Assembly: GCA_958510875.1 (NCBI GenBank)
Contig: OY294069.1
Coordinates: 159,525,111-159,589,110, forward strand
DNA: 64,000 bases
Source: Endomychus coccineus
Lineage: Eukaryota > Arthropoda > Insecta > Coleoptera > Endomychidae
Reading direction: 5' to 3'
Part shown: positions 24,791-35,624 of the stretch, one piece after another
Layout: the number at the start of each line of letters is the position of its first letter
Position numbering within the stretch: the first letter of the stretch is position 1
Position numbers and translations under genes: made by a program
Notes under the pieces: generated by a model
What the model was told of the DNA's origin: nothing
Seen by the model: the letters and a program-made list of their open reading frames with translations, nothing else
Database searches by the model: none

Positions 24791-25004
24791 TGTGCAGTGC
24801 TATTTTATCAAAAAATTTATATTTTAGAACTAAGTTATCTAAAAGTGTATTGGGATACTCTTTTGAAAAAGATTCGAAAAATCTTCTATTCGTCAAGTCG
24901 AAAAACTTCAATTCATGTAAATCGGAAAATCGAATCTCAATTTGACCTTTAATAGAATCTAAAATTTCATAAAAAAAGTTGTTTATAATGTAGTTTCTTG
25001 TCTA

Positions 25005-25250
25005 CCAAATTATATGTTTTCCTCCTTTAACAATATTCTGTTTACTGGTTAATTTATACTTAATACTCGATGTAATATGTTCCTGCGATTTTTCATGTCT
25101 GTCTATACCACGAGCTAAATTTTTCAAATCATCATAACCCGAGTGTCCCCAACATGAAGTTGTATCAGATGTAAATAGCAAGCAATATAATTTATTGTGT
25201 ATTTCGATTTTGAAACATACCTGACATAACGGAACACGACATGTGTCGCA
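25005..25250 (-). pseudogene. hAT transposase N-terminal TTF zinc-finger segment
   Basis: The minus strand reads CDTCRVPLCQVCF, then TTSCWGHSGYDDLKNLARGI and HEKSQEHITSS. This is the C2-C/H TTF-type zinc finger found before the DUF4371 region of many animal hAT transposases (C..C....C..C....W...G+.+...+...H..S..H). A TAG ends it after KGGKHIIW. Between this and the next segment the whole DDE core is absent, so the element is a deletion derivative. Confidence 0.75.
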
Positions 25251-25602
25251 TTCTTTCAGCGGAAGGGCGGTAGCAAGTAATCGTATTTCATCCGACCTAC
25301 GATTCCGTACGAGAAGCTAGCCTCCATAGGGTGTTGCCATATTCGCTCTTTTACCCTATCGAGCAATTGAACTGCTTGGAAAACGGCAACTGTGTTGACC
25401 ACACGTATTTAGCGTTTGAGATATATAGAGAATCTAGCTTCTGGCCACTGTTGCCAGATTAAAAATAACTACTGAGAACGGGGAATTAATTGTAAAATTT
25501 AAAGAATTATCAGAGAAACAGGAAATAAAATGGAGAATGATCATTAACATAAATTGGTGAGGAGGCTGAGCCTCCTTAGCCTCCTTCGAGGAGCCGCCAC
25601 TG

Positions 25603-25790
25603 CTTATATCTAATTTCTATATTACTAGATCTACTGAGGTAAAAGAGTTATCACACCCTGAACAGGCTAATTTATATAATCCAGGTTTATTAAACTTATT
25701 TAATTTATCTTTAGCATTGAACAAAAAATAGGACAATTCATTTTGAGGTTTGAAACTAACTTTTAGGTTATGTTACGATAAAATGCTCGC
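25603..25790 (-). pseudogene. PLE linker and start of GIY-YIG domain (split by hAT)
   Basis: On the minus strand, HNLKVSFKPQNELSYFLFNA, KDKLNKFNKPGLYKLACSGC and then a decayed YIG stretch run into the hAT insertion. The PGLYKLxCxxC block is the first GIY-YIG strand. The C-terminal half continues at 24000-24154. Confidence 0.8.
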
Positions 25791-26089
25791 ATTTCTATCA
25801 CTTACGGTATCAAAATATGTAAGGAAAATTAAAATTTTTTGTAAAAGGATGAATACTTGAGTTAATTTCTGCTTTTTTCTGTCAATTAATTTTTCCACCA
25901 TTGAATTTTAGAACCACCAAAAAAAGATAGACAAACTAGAAACATGCAAAAAATTGAATTCACACGCTATATCACATTGTTCTGCAATATTTTTACACGT
26001 TCTATAAGTGTAGCTTCACATTGCGGAGTTCTCACCCAAACGCTCGAAAACACTTCTATATATGAGTATATGATGCATAAAACTGGTGA

Positions 26090-27186
26090 TAGTCGAGGAA
26101 ATAAAGCAGAAAAGGTCGAAAAAAAAATCGGACGAACCGATTTCGATAATTTCTGTTGTAATCGATTCTAGAGGTCATGTAGAAAACATGTTACCATTTT
26201 TTTTCTTCCAATGTACATTTTAGCATTTCTACAGAGGGAAATGCATCTTTTTGAATGCATTTTAAGGAGATAATATTAAAAATATTGACAAAATGTCCAA
26301 ATATAGGCAAAATTTCTCACTTGGTGGTTTTTGGAGTCGCTGATCAAGATTCCGGTGCCAGAACATCCTGGTACTATCGTCGTCTTCGAGGAATTCGCAG
26401 AAATACCTTCTCCAAAGGAATGAAACCTGTTAGGGAGGTTCTTTCGAGCATACGGGTCATGACCATGACACTCAATAGTAACCTGGTGGTCAGGATACCC
26501 TGATGACCTAGGTCATCTTCATGAATTGTTTTTCAATATGCTCTGAAATGCAACCAAATTCGTCTGCCGGGGGTTTTTTTGGAGCCGCTGAACACGATTC
26601 AGGTGGAAATTAATTTAAAATTCCTTTCCCGTTTCCGATTTCCTTTAATTGACCAATATAATTAAAAAGGTTCGAGTTTTACGATACGGTTATTGTGTTT
26701 TTTCCTTAAAACTTATCTTTTTTGCATAACTAGTAATTAAAAACATTGTTATTAAACATTTCAACATTTTTGCCATTAAAATAGAAAATATTTCACTATT
26801 AGTTTTTTCGGATTAGAAAAATTCACTCAAGTTTCATTGTAGTGCAAACGGTCGATGTCGATGTCACATATCTGTTCACCAGATGCCTCGGTCATAGGTC
26901 CAAACTTCAGAAAAGTTATCAGCTATCCGAAAAACCTCGGAAAGACGAATTTGGTTTTATTTCAGAGCATATTAAAAATATACCAGGAGAAGACCTACAT
27001 AATCAGGATATCCTGACCACCAGGTGGCTATTGGGTGTCATGGTCGTGATCCGTATGCTCAAGAATCGTGATCAGCGACATTTTTTCTAAATGACTTCTT
27101 GAATCGATTTAAAAAAAATTTTCAAAATCGGTTCATCCGATTTTATTTTTTTACTTTGGCCTTTTTCTGCTTTATTTCCTCGACTA
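26090..27186. mobile_element. 1.1-kb inverted-repeat element with TAGTCGAGG ends
   Basis: Both ends read TAGTCGAGGAAATAAAGC, the right end inverted. Inward, the two arms share TCGGATGAACCGATTT-like sequence, GAGCATACGG, GACCACCAGGTTACTATTG-like and AATATGCTCTGAAAT blocks, with deletions in the right arm. Each arm also carries a GTCGCTGATCA word that recurs in the palindrome at 52022-52818. If the terminal TA is the target duplication, integration was Tc1/mariner-like. No coding potential is seen. A third copy of the end lies at 51708. The right end cuts into a non-LTR retroelement tail that resumes at 27187. Confidence 0.65.
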
Positions 27187-27470
27187 TCGAGGGACTCCCT
27201 ACAAGCCACTGTCACCTGAAAAAACAACCACACTTAAAGGACATTGTTGATGACCCAGGTTGTAATAGATGCGAAAAGGCGGACGTCGCTGACTTCTCTT
27301 ACCCAGCAGCACCTCGGCACCGCGAGCATGCCGCCCGAGGCCATAACAGACATCAGTCCAAGCAGGATTCTCGCACAATGGACCCACCCAATCAAGGGGT
27401 CTAAGTGCACTGAACATGTCCGCCCCTGTTTTGCTTTATTGGTATAGATCTTTCCGCTCAAAATCTGCAT
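27187..27470 (+). pseudogene. non-LTR ORF2 C-terminus (zinc-knuckle region)
   Basis: GLPTSHCHLKKQPHLKDIVD and DPGCNRCEKADV form the C-terminal TGHCxLxxHL...CxxCGxxxET region of I/R1-group ORF2 proteins. The later QHLGTASMPPEA and ILAQWTHPIKG stretches match the equivalent end of the copy at 56690-57050, so both come from one family. The Cys pair is kept but the frame shifts after it. Confidence 0.7.
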
Positions 27471-27940
27471 AGGTAATTTTCATTATAATCTGTTTAACAA
27501 ATTCAACTGATACCTACGTATTTTTCGGTTAATGCGATTTTGTATGGTTGATCCCAAATATCCAAAATAATTTACTTTCAAATTGTTTTATTTCATCGTG
27601 AACAGTTATGCGAATTGTGTTCTCAATTGTTTATTTTCAACTACGATTCAATTTATAGCAAGAAATTGAAAATTCAATGCATTCAAATTCACAATTTAAA
27701 CTTCTCATCACATTTGAGAATAGAACTTCCCCTCGTATAGAACCCTCGCGATTTTTGTTCTCATAGAATCGATTACTCAACTGGCGCCTGCCCAGTCGCC
27801 GTATGGGGTACCCCGATTATTGAGGATATGAGTAAACGTAAGCAGCTAGCCTTGGTTTCCTTCCTATAACGATCAGCTGTCTTGTTTGTCAAAACTATGT
27901 TTAGTATTATCATTTGTTGTAATTAAAACAATTGACGAAC
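27471..27940. other. upstream region of the candidate exon; no defined element
   Basis: AT-rich to 27700, then distinctly less AT-rich (27730-27860), consistent with a promoter-proximal region for the exon at 28038. I cannot point to a specific TATA or initiator. Confidence 0.3.
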
Positions 27941-28037
27941 ATCATCGCGGCAGCCATTCGCGACAGATATCGTGATTTCATATTGTGATAATGTAGTAGA
28001 GTAAAAATATCGAAGTGATTTGTTATCGTGTTCAAAT

Positions 28038-28104
28038 ATGAGTGCTTTTCAAGGATTACTCGAATATTCAGAGGACGAATACAACAGCAGGAGCATACTA
28101 GATG
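28038..28104 (+). CDS. candidate first coding exon of an unidentified host gene
   Basis: An ATG at 28038 opens a frame reading MSAFQGLLEYSEDEYNSRSI, then LD, and runs into G|GTAAGTTAAG, a textbook 5' splice site (GT at 28105-28106). The exon would end in phase 1. The residues are acidic and uninterrupted, typical of the disordered N-terminus of a nuclear protein, but I cannot name the gene. The first downstream stop in the unspliced frame comes only at 28220. Later exons were not found, so the intron may be long and filled with repeats, or the gene may continue outside the window. Confidence 0.45.
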
Positions 28105-28573
28105 GTAAGTTAAGTTTAATTCGGTCTGTCTGGTTTTGCGGCACATTTAATGAGTCACGTATTGGAGCGACGTTGACATTGTATTTTATACTGTTGATAT
28201 TTTATAACAATAAGTGGTAATTACGAAATCTGGGCGGCTCGATTGGAAATTCGATTCAATTTCTTCAATCTTTGCAAATAATCTTTACGCGTGATCGCAC
28301 ATTTCGATTTATTCATTCAATTTAACTGCGCATAAAATTAAATTATAATATATTCCGCAATATTGAGTTGTAGAATGGTCAAGTGAAATTTGATAACAGC
28401 CCCGCCTATGTTGAATAACTTCTGGATTTGCATGGTCTAGGGATCATGGAGATCAAAACATGAGAGATGTTGAAGTATCGATAATGTTCTATCATCAGTT
28501 AACATTTTACCGGCATTTTTTCTTGATTAGCAATGTGTGTCTGTACGTACGTGCCTTATCTCTTATAATAAAT
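28105..28573. other. putative intron start; no other feature
   Basis: Follows the GTAAGT donor; AT-rich, with nothing recognisable before the truncated TIR element. Confidence 0.3.
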
Positions 28574-29410
28574 ACGAATATTGTAACACTCAGAAGTCTA
28601 TAGCGCTTTGGACTCCGGGATTTTCACGTGGCTTATCGAAATGAGAAGGTTCGAATTATCTAAAAACATAATTGCATGAATGCCAGACGTTCTATGTAAT
28701 TAGCTACGAACGAAATCATTTTGACATATTCTTCGAGGAGCTCGCTGCGCGTAAGTTAGAGTTTATACATTTTACCTCGGTCTTGTTAATTTGGGGCCGT
28801 TTCTTGCCCCGTGCGACCGGCGCCAGTTGTAATGAAGTGTTGGCTATGGCTATGGGCCGTAGGCTTTTACCCGCTTCGTGTTTATTTTAGTCGCGAGAAA
28901 ATTCCCTTTGGTACGTCGCACGTTAGACGTGCGTAGCTGAGATCTGAGAATAGCATAACTGTTTTAATTAAATTTTCCTATTTGATGGACATTTATCGAA
29001 AAAAGAACGGCCGTCGGGCACGGTCCGATACTAAATCTAACTACATGGAGCGAAAACGGCACGCGAAAAGTCATCGTAAAGCCGTATTAGGTACAACCAG
29101 TTTGCACTTTTCTAACTCGCGTGCTACGGGCTTCTCACGTGAACGTCATACGATTTACGGAAAATTAACTGTCAAAACAGTTTTTGACCCGGATTGTGGC
29201 TATCACGACCTCTGAAAAGGTTCAAAGTTCACATAATTATTTCATAATTTGTAGCTCATTATTGTTTTACAACTGAAATAAATAGATATGAAATTTGTAG
29301 GTTATTGATAATGTCAGTGTGACAGTGACATAATTATTTCAAACGTAAAGTAAGACACACGTTTTAGATTCCACAACCACCCTTGACCAAGATAATTTTT
29401 GATATCCCGG
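28574..29410. mobile_element. second, truncated copy of the 17648-18629 TIR element
   Basis: This is inverted relative to the first copy. Shared blocks include AACACTCAGAAGT, GGCGCCAGTTGTAAT-like, CCAAAG/CTTTGGTACGTCGCACG and the final TIR ending GATATCCCGG (29410), followed by TA. The opposite TIR is missing, so the element is truncated at about 28574. Differences between copies are scattered over all codon positions, arguing against a conserved protein. Confidence 0.75.
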
Positions 29411-29416
29411 TAGAAG

Positions 29417-30222
29417 GCAAATATTGTAATCTCGCTAATCTTGACACTCGCATAAAATAACCAATAATGATTGTTTATTGTACCCCATTTGTTTCTAAAC
29501 TAACATAACCTAACCTACTAAGCTAACTTTGTTCATATACGAGTAGAATGCAAATATTGTAATCGTGCTAATCTTAACACTCTAATAATAACCAATAAGG
29601 ATTGTTTATTATACACCCTTTGCTTCTAATCTAATCTAACCTACTAACCTAACTTTGTTGATTTAGAATGCAAATATTGTAATCGCGCTAATCTTAACAC
29701 TCTCATAATAACCATAATAATAATGATTGTGTTTATTGTACTCCATTTGTTTGTAACCTGATTTAACCTAACATAACCTGACCTACTAAGCTAACTTTGT
29801 TCATATAGAATGCAAATATTATAATCGTGCTAATCTTAACACTCTCATAATAACCAATATTAATTGTTTATTGTACGCTCTTTGTTTCTAACCTAACCTA
29901 ACCTAACTTTGTTGATATAGAATGCAAATATTGTAATTGTGCTAATCTTAACACTCTCATAATAACCAATAATAATTGCTTATTGTACCCCCTTTGTTTC
30001 TAAAATAACCTAACCAAACCTAACCTAACCTAACTTTGTTGATATATAATGCAAATATTGTAATCGCGCTTCTCTCAACATTCTCATAATAACCAATAGT
30101 CATTGTTTATTGTACCCCTTCTGTTCCCTAACCTAACCTAACCTACAAACCTAACTTTGTTGATATAGAATGCGAATATTGCAATCGCGCCAATATTAAC
30201 ACTCTCATTATAACCAATAATG
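29417..30222. repeat. minisatellite, seven units of 112-142 bp, containing CCTAA motifs
   Basis: Units start at 29417, 29550, 29670, 29812, 29924, 30051 and 30172 with GCAAATATTGTAATCG, followed by CTAATCTTAACACTCTCATA, ATAACCAATAAT, TTGTTTATTGTACCCC, TTTGTTTCTAACC, a variable run of CCTAAC, and CTAACTTTGTTGATATAGAAT. The last unit is cut short. Length variation sits mainly in the CCTAA run, which equals the insect telomere repeat TTAGG on the other strand. The array starts 6 bp after the TIR end at 29410. Confidence 0.9.
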
Positions 30223-30429
30223 ATTGAAATATGGAAATGGGATCTAATTTACGTTTTCTGCGTAATATATACCTACCTGATATAATATATCCTTCCACCT
30301 TTAAAAGCAGTATCCCATTTGACCCATTCAAATAATGAAAAGATGAAATGCAGTCATCAAAAACAATATAAAAGGAAGCAATCATCAACAACAATATAAG
30401 AAACAGAAATTTTACAGTCATTGCATTTT

Positions 30430-30850
30430 ATAATCAATGCCAAATTTGTCAAGCAACGGCCAACGTCCACACTTTCTTCAAGGAAGTCTGCAATTGTACG
30501 GCGAATTCTTCCATCCAGTTATACATACTTTTCACCTGTTTCGAGGTCATATGCAACTCAACTTGAAGTTTAACATTGTCGTTGTACGACGCTTCTTCTT
30601 TGAGAGCTTGTATAAGTTGGAAATGTGCCATTCTTCCCAGGAATTGATAGTTCCGTGCCTTTCGTTGTAGCATACCCACATAATCCCCAAAATATAGTTA
30701 TCAAGCCACTGTTGGCCAAAATTGCTGTTGTTTTCTCACGGGCCGTTCTTCTTGACTTGTTTAGACATAGATCCACTTCGTTTTTACCAGTGACGTTCAC
30801 CACACACTTGTGTTCTGATTTTCGTCATGTCATCCTTGTAACAATAAAAA
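30430..30850 (-). pseudogene. unidentified coding-like segment, two overlapping frames
   Basis: On the minus strand a frame running from about 30803 (NKSRRTAREKTTAILAN, GLITIFWGLCG) overlaps one from 30679 (GMLQRKARNYQFLGRMAHFQ, KEEASYNDNVKLQVELHMTS, YNWMEEFAVQLQTSLKK). The second is helical in composition and has no stop until TTGGCCGTTGCTTGA. A single frameshift near 30670 could join them. The upstream part (from 30723) is also present in the tandem duplication. I do not recognise the protein. Confidence 0.3.
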
Positions 30851-32204
30851 TACATTGTGTTAGTTCTGAACCCAACCATAGCATATACAAGAAAATTCTT
30901 ATAATAGTGATAAAATCAACGAAACTCTAAATTTAATATTAAATAAAGAGGTACTTAACTTATAGTAGTTTAATTTCCAGAGAAAAGAGTCACTGTCATT
31001 ACTTTCAATGTATTAAATATTCATTTGAACATAAACGGAATGCTTCTCTAGAATTATCATAATATCTTTTGAATACCTCAAACTTAGACATTTGGACTAT
31101 TCTGTTTCGAAATGAAAGCACTGCATATGTATGATTTATTTTATGCTAGTCACAAAACGAGAATTGCTCTGGGGTATTTTCCAGGTGTAAACATTTGCCG
31201 AGTGACAAAACGGGAAGCGCTTTACTTGAAAGAGGTCTAGTCACAAAACGGGAAGTCACAAAATAGGAATATTCCATTTTGTGTACAGAGGTATGATCTA
31301 TGTATTGGGGAAGGATTAGTTATAAAAATCAAGATGGTCATTTAATATAAAATTACTATTGTCGTTAATGTACTTTAAAAGTTCCATTGATTCCATAAAA
31401 CTTATTTTTGCCCTTTCTCCTGAGTATGTAGAATGTCCGGACCTAGAATGAAATTATGGTTGAATTCTATAAGATGATTCGAGTAACTTGAGTTTTTTAC
31501 GGCTGAAGGTTCTGCCCTTATGTCCTATGTGAGCAGCACAACTATCATCACATTTCATTTTATAAACCCCACTTTTTTATTATTTTGTCCCGCTTTCTTT
31601 TTGAGTTATTTATATAGGAATATAAGTTATTCGAAATTTTAAAGGCTACGTTTTTATTCTGATATTTTAGATATTTAGATATTTTTTGAGAATGTGCACC
31701 TAGATATTAAACTGACAAAATTCCGTTTTTTTTTGTTGAGAGTATTTGTTTTAATATTTTATTCACAACGTCTATATTATAACCATTATTTTCAGGTGAA
31801 TATTTCGGGTAGTAATGGGGATAATGCGAAAAATTCAGTAGATTTCAATTTTTGGCTGGGAATATATCGTTTTCTTAGGAATTCATTCAGAAAAATCACA
31901 AAAATCATTACTGTATTAATAGGTTTTATCAGAAATTATGTCCTTGTAAAATAATGCCGATAACTGATATATCATATCAGTTATTCCAGTGCTTGGGTTA
32001 ATCATAAAAAAATCTTATATGAAAATAAACCTTTTATCGAATCGAAATAACGAAATAATAAAATGTAATAAATTTATCAATACATATAAATTAATAATGC
32101 TAAATAGAACTAACTATAAATCCTTGAATGCACATAATCACATAATAACATAATAAATAAAATAAAAATTCCTAGAATTAATTTCTATTGCAACAAATAA
32201 CGTT
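30723..32204. repeat. tandem duplication of 1482 bp, copy 1
   Basis: The sequence from TGCTGTTGTTTTCTCACGGG to CAACAAATAACGTT is repeated at 32209-33690 at a constant offset of 1486 bp. I saw no base difference where I compared the copies. The 4 bp GTTG separate them. Within the copy is a PLE nuclease relic (31312-31590, minus) and a short internal repeat of GTCACAAAACGGGAAG (31210-31262). Confidence 0.95.
31312..31590 (-). pseudogene. PLE GIY-YIG relic in duplication copy 1
   Basis: The minus strand reads KSGVYKMKCDDSCAAHIGHK, then GRTFSRKK, and after a frameshift LIEFNHNFILGPDILHTQEK. This follows the PLE nuclease order GVYK-x-C..C...YIGQTGR...NHLIE..H.F, with YIGQT changed to HIGHK, so the catalytic Tyr is gone. 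Confidence 0.7.
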
Positions 32205-32208
32205 GTTG

Positions 32209-33690
32209 TGCTGTTGTTTTCTCACGGGCCGTTCTTCTTGACTTGTTTAGACATAGATCCACTTCGTTTTTACCAGTGACGTTCACCACACACTTGTGTT
32301 CTGATTTTCGTCATGTCATCCTTGTAACAATAAAAATACATTGTGTTAGTTCTGAACCCAACCATAGCATATACAAGAAAATTCTTATAATAGTGATAAA
32401 ATCAACGAAACTCTAAATTTAATATTAAATAAAGAGGTACTTAACTTATAGTAGTTTAATTTCCAGAGAAAAGAGTCACTGTCATTACTTTCAATGTATT
32501 AAATATTCATTTGAACATAAACGGAATGCTTCTCTAGAATTATCATAATATCTTTTGAATACCTCAAACTTAGACATTTGGACTATTCTGTTTCGAAATG
32601 AAAGCACTGCATATGTATGATTTATTTTATGCTAGTCACAAAACGAGAATTGCTCTGGGGTATTTTCCAGGTGTAAACATTTGCCGAGTGACAAAACGGG
32701 AAGCGCTTTACTTGAAAGAGGTCTAGTCACAAAACGGGAAGTCACAAAATAGGAATATTCCATTTTGTGTACAGAGGTATGATCTATGTATTGGGGAAGG
32801 ATTAGTTATAAAAATCAAGATGGTCATTTAATATAAAATTACTATTGTCGTTAATGTACTTTAAAAGTTCCATTGATTCCATAAAACTTATTTTTGCCCT
32901 TTCTCCTGAGTATGTAGAATGTCCGGACCTAGAATGAAATTATGGTTGAATTCTATAAGATGATTCGAGTAACTTGAGTTTTTTACGGCTGAAGGTTCTG
33001 CCCTTATGTCCTATGTGAGCAGCACAACTATCATCACATTTCATTTTATAAACCCCACTTTTTTATTATTTTGTCCCGCTTTCTTTTTGAGTTATTTATA
33101 TAGGAATATAAGTTATTCGAAATTTTAAAGGCTACGTTTTTATTCTGATATTTTAGATATTTAGATATTTTTTGAGAATGTGCACCTAGATATTAAACTG
33201 ACAAAATTCCGTTTTTTTTTGTTGAGAGTATTTGTTTTAATATTTTATTCACAACGTCTATATTATAACCATTATTTTCAGGTGAATATTTCGGGTAGTA
33301 ATGGGGATAATGCGAAAAATTCAGTAGATTTCAATTTTTGGCTGGGAATATATCGTTTTCTTAGGAATTCATTCAGAAAAATCACAAAAATCATTACTGT
33401 ATTAATAGGTTTTATCAGAAATTATGTCCTTGTAAAATAATGCCGATAACTGATATATCATATCAGTTATTCCAGTGCTTGGGTTAATCATAAAAAAATC
33501 TTATATGAAAATAAACCTTTTATCGAATCGAAATAACGAAATAATAAAATGTAATAAATTTATCAATACATATAAATTAATAATGCTAAATAGAACTAAC
33601 TATAAATCCTTGAATGCACATAATCACATAATAACATAATAAATAAAATAAAAATTCCTAGAATTAATTTCTATTGCAACAAATAACGTT
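32209..33690. repeat. tandem duplication of 1482 bp, copy 2
   Basis: Second copy of the unit at 30723-32204, same orientation, no indels by constant offset. It ends at AACGTT before CGACAGG, where copy 1 runs into GTTG. Such identity in otherwise decayed DNA means either a very recent duplication or an assembly artefact. Confidence 0.95.
32798..33076 (-). pseudogene. PLE GIY-YIG relic in duplication copy 2
   Basis: Same broken KSGVYKMKCDDSC...GRTF nuclease as at 31312-31590, carried along by the duplication. Confidence 0.7.
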
Positions 33691-34858
33691 CGACAGGTAC
33701 AAATAATAAAATGGTGTTATTTGTAGATTATAAATTACAGAATCTAGGATATTGTTGAATTTAGCCACATCGAATACGTATAAAATTATGTTTCTATGGA
33801 ATTTAATTCAGCTCCGATTCTAACTGTTCCTACTCCTACCCTGCTAGGAAGAAATAACAAATGAGAGTGAAATCGGTAGATCGTTGGAAATTCCGAAAAA
33901 TCGGTAGAACTGGCAACACTGTGTGACATCTAATGCATTCGCGGTTGGGATGGCATTGAACAAATAACCCAAGCTATAACTAATATTTGGATAACTTCAA
34001 ATTATATTAACTCTATACCAGTATATATTTAAATTTTATTAATTTTTCCATAACAACGTTGTTTCTTAAGGTTATTTCTTATAAAAATGTACGTGACCTT
34101 TCATATGACACCTTTTTTCAATGTTTATGAGTAATTTTATTCATGTGGCAAGGTTTCCTCTTTGATCATAACCAAATAATTCTTCAAATCGATTAGGATG
34201 GAATAACCAATACAGTAATCAACGTGTTCGTATTAAAAAGTGTAAGTATTAGGCTTAACCCCGTTGCTCCTTCGCTAGATTATATTCGGAGATAGGTATA
34301 TGGAATAACATGGAATTAGTCATCATAAAACGAAATTTTGAATGCCCTAGGTCGATCCATGTTACAAATTGAAGTTTCATATTGTTTAAACGGTAGGACA
34401 AATTAAGATTAATTCCAAATCAAATATAAGAGATCAGATAGAATAATTCTTTCCAATTTGTCGAATCATCGATTACCGCGGTTTAGTATTGGTTTTCATT
34501 GCAGATGAACCATATAATGATGATTTTTTACCTGAAAATCAACCTTGAGAGGAAAAGTTCACGGTATATTTGAATACAACAATTATAAGTAATTTCTTTA
34601 CAACTATGAATTCGTTCAACTGTCAGCTTAACGTATGAGTCCAAGAGTAATGAACTCTTTTAGATTAGGTCTTGCGTGATATAGTGAAGATGCATATCAC
34701 AAAATTTTAATATTTAAAATTATGTACATAAGAATGTAGAATACTCAGATGCCAAAACCTACAGCAGTCGCTCACTATACGAGTTCAGAACTCTAGACCC
34801 ACACGGTATCTAGCACGTTGTATTTAAGCAAATTTTCGCAAAACTTAGGAACGTTCTT
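33691..34858. other. no recognisable feature
   Basis: AT-rich sequence without motif, repeat or long frame. Confidence 0.4.
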
Positions 34859-35497
34859 AATGTGATAGAATTAGCAATAAATGTCGGTAATTTTTGCATA
34901 ATTCTGAGTTCGGAGAAAAAAATTGCCTTAAGTAGATAATTATGATATAAACTGAAGAAACTAAAATCGAACACTTTTTGATCGTCGCAAATTTTACAAA
35001 AAAAAATGGTAAAAATGGCCAAAACCAATTTTTCGCGTCGGACATCGTCGGGTTGAGTTAAAAAGAAAAAGATTCCAATAAGCTTATGCGCCGTAAAAAA
35101 ACGGAAAAAATGAGCTGCGGATGAACTCGATTGGACCGACCAGCGGTGAGCCCGCAAATTGTAAAGAACCATCGATTTTGTTCGAAATTTCAAATATTCA
35201 TAACTCTTGTTCTTTTAAATATTAAAAGCTGCAATTCTGATGGGTTGTAACTTTTATGCTCACCAAAAACCACATAAAATTTCAGCAATATCGGATGTAT
35301 ACTTTTTGCAAACCGCAGCTTAATGCAAAAAAAAGTACTTTTGTAAAATGGCCCTAAAAAAGTTGTGGTGCTGTAACGCGCTATTTTTTTTTTTATGTAC
35401 GATTTTAAATCTTTCAATTTGTATCATAATTAACAACTTAAAGCAATTTTTTTCTCCGAACTCAGAATTAAAAATTCCAAAAGCTAATTCTGTCACA
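34859..35497. repeat. foldback repeat with arms of about 80-100 bp
   Basis: The left arm (34859-34950, GTGATAGAATTAGC, AATTCTGAGTTCGGAGAAAA, AATTGCCTTAAG, ATAATTATGATA) is matched inverted on the right (35405-35497, GTGACAGAATTAGC, same GAGTTCGGAGAAAAAAATTG string). The loop is about 450 bp. The 127-codon minus-strand frame here lies largely inside the repeat and is not taken as a gene. Confidence 0.65.
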
Positions 35498-35624
35498 CTA
35501 TCTGTGTATCGATAGAGCTTAGCAGTTTTTTGTATCCTCTCAATGAATGTATTTGACAACTTTGTTATATGCGTTTGAGTGGGGCGTTTGATGCACAAAT
35601 TTTTTACATGTATTTTACTATTAT

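Larger units (their letters stand above)
24155..25602 (-). mobile_element. hAT transposon, internally deleted, with perfect 8-bp TSD
   Basis: Both ends read CAGTGGCGGCTC (the right one inverted: GAGCCGCCACTG) and are flanked by the perfect octamer CTTATATC (24147-24154 and 25603-25610). Inside, on the minus strand, are pieces of an hAT transposase (see separate entries). At 1448 bp it is much shorter than an autonomous hAT, and the catalytic core is missing. Low-complexity T-rich sequence occupies 24335-24440. It inserted into a PLE nuclease reading frame. Confidence 0.92.

Noticed and set aside
29417..30222. Telomere
   Set aside because: CCTAA runs are short, interrupted and embedded in a longer unit; flanks on both sides are ordinary repeats.
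31694..31954. 86-residue frame repeated exactly at 33180-33440
   Set aside because: It begins with GTG, lies inside a perfect tandem duplication, and is opposite a PLE relic. Its conservation is explained by the recent duplication, not selection.
34810..35193. 127-codon minus-strand frame
   Set aside because: Overlaps a foldback repeat arm and its loop; no motif.
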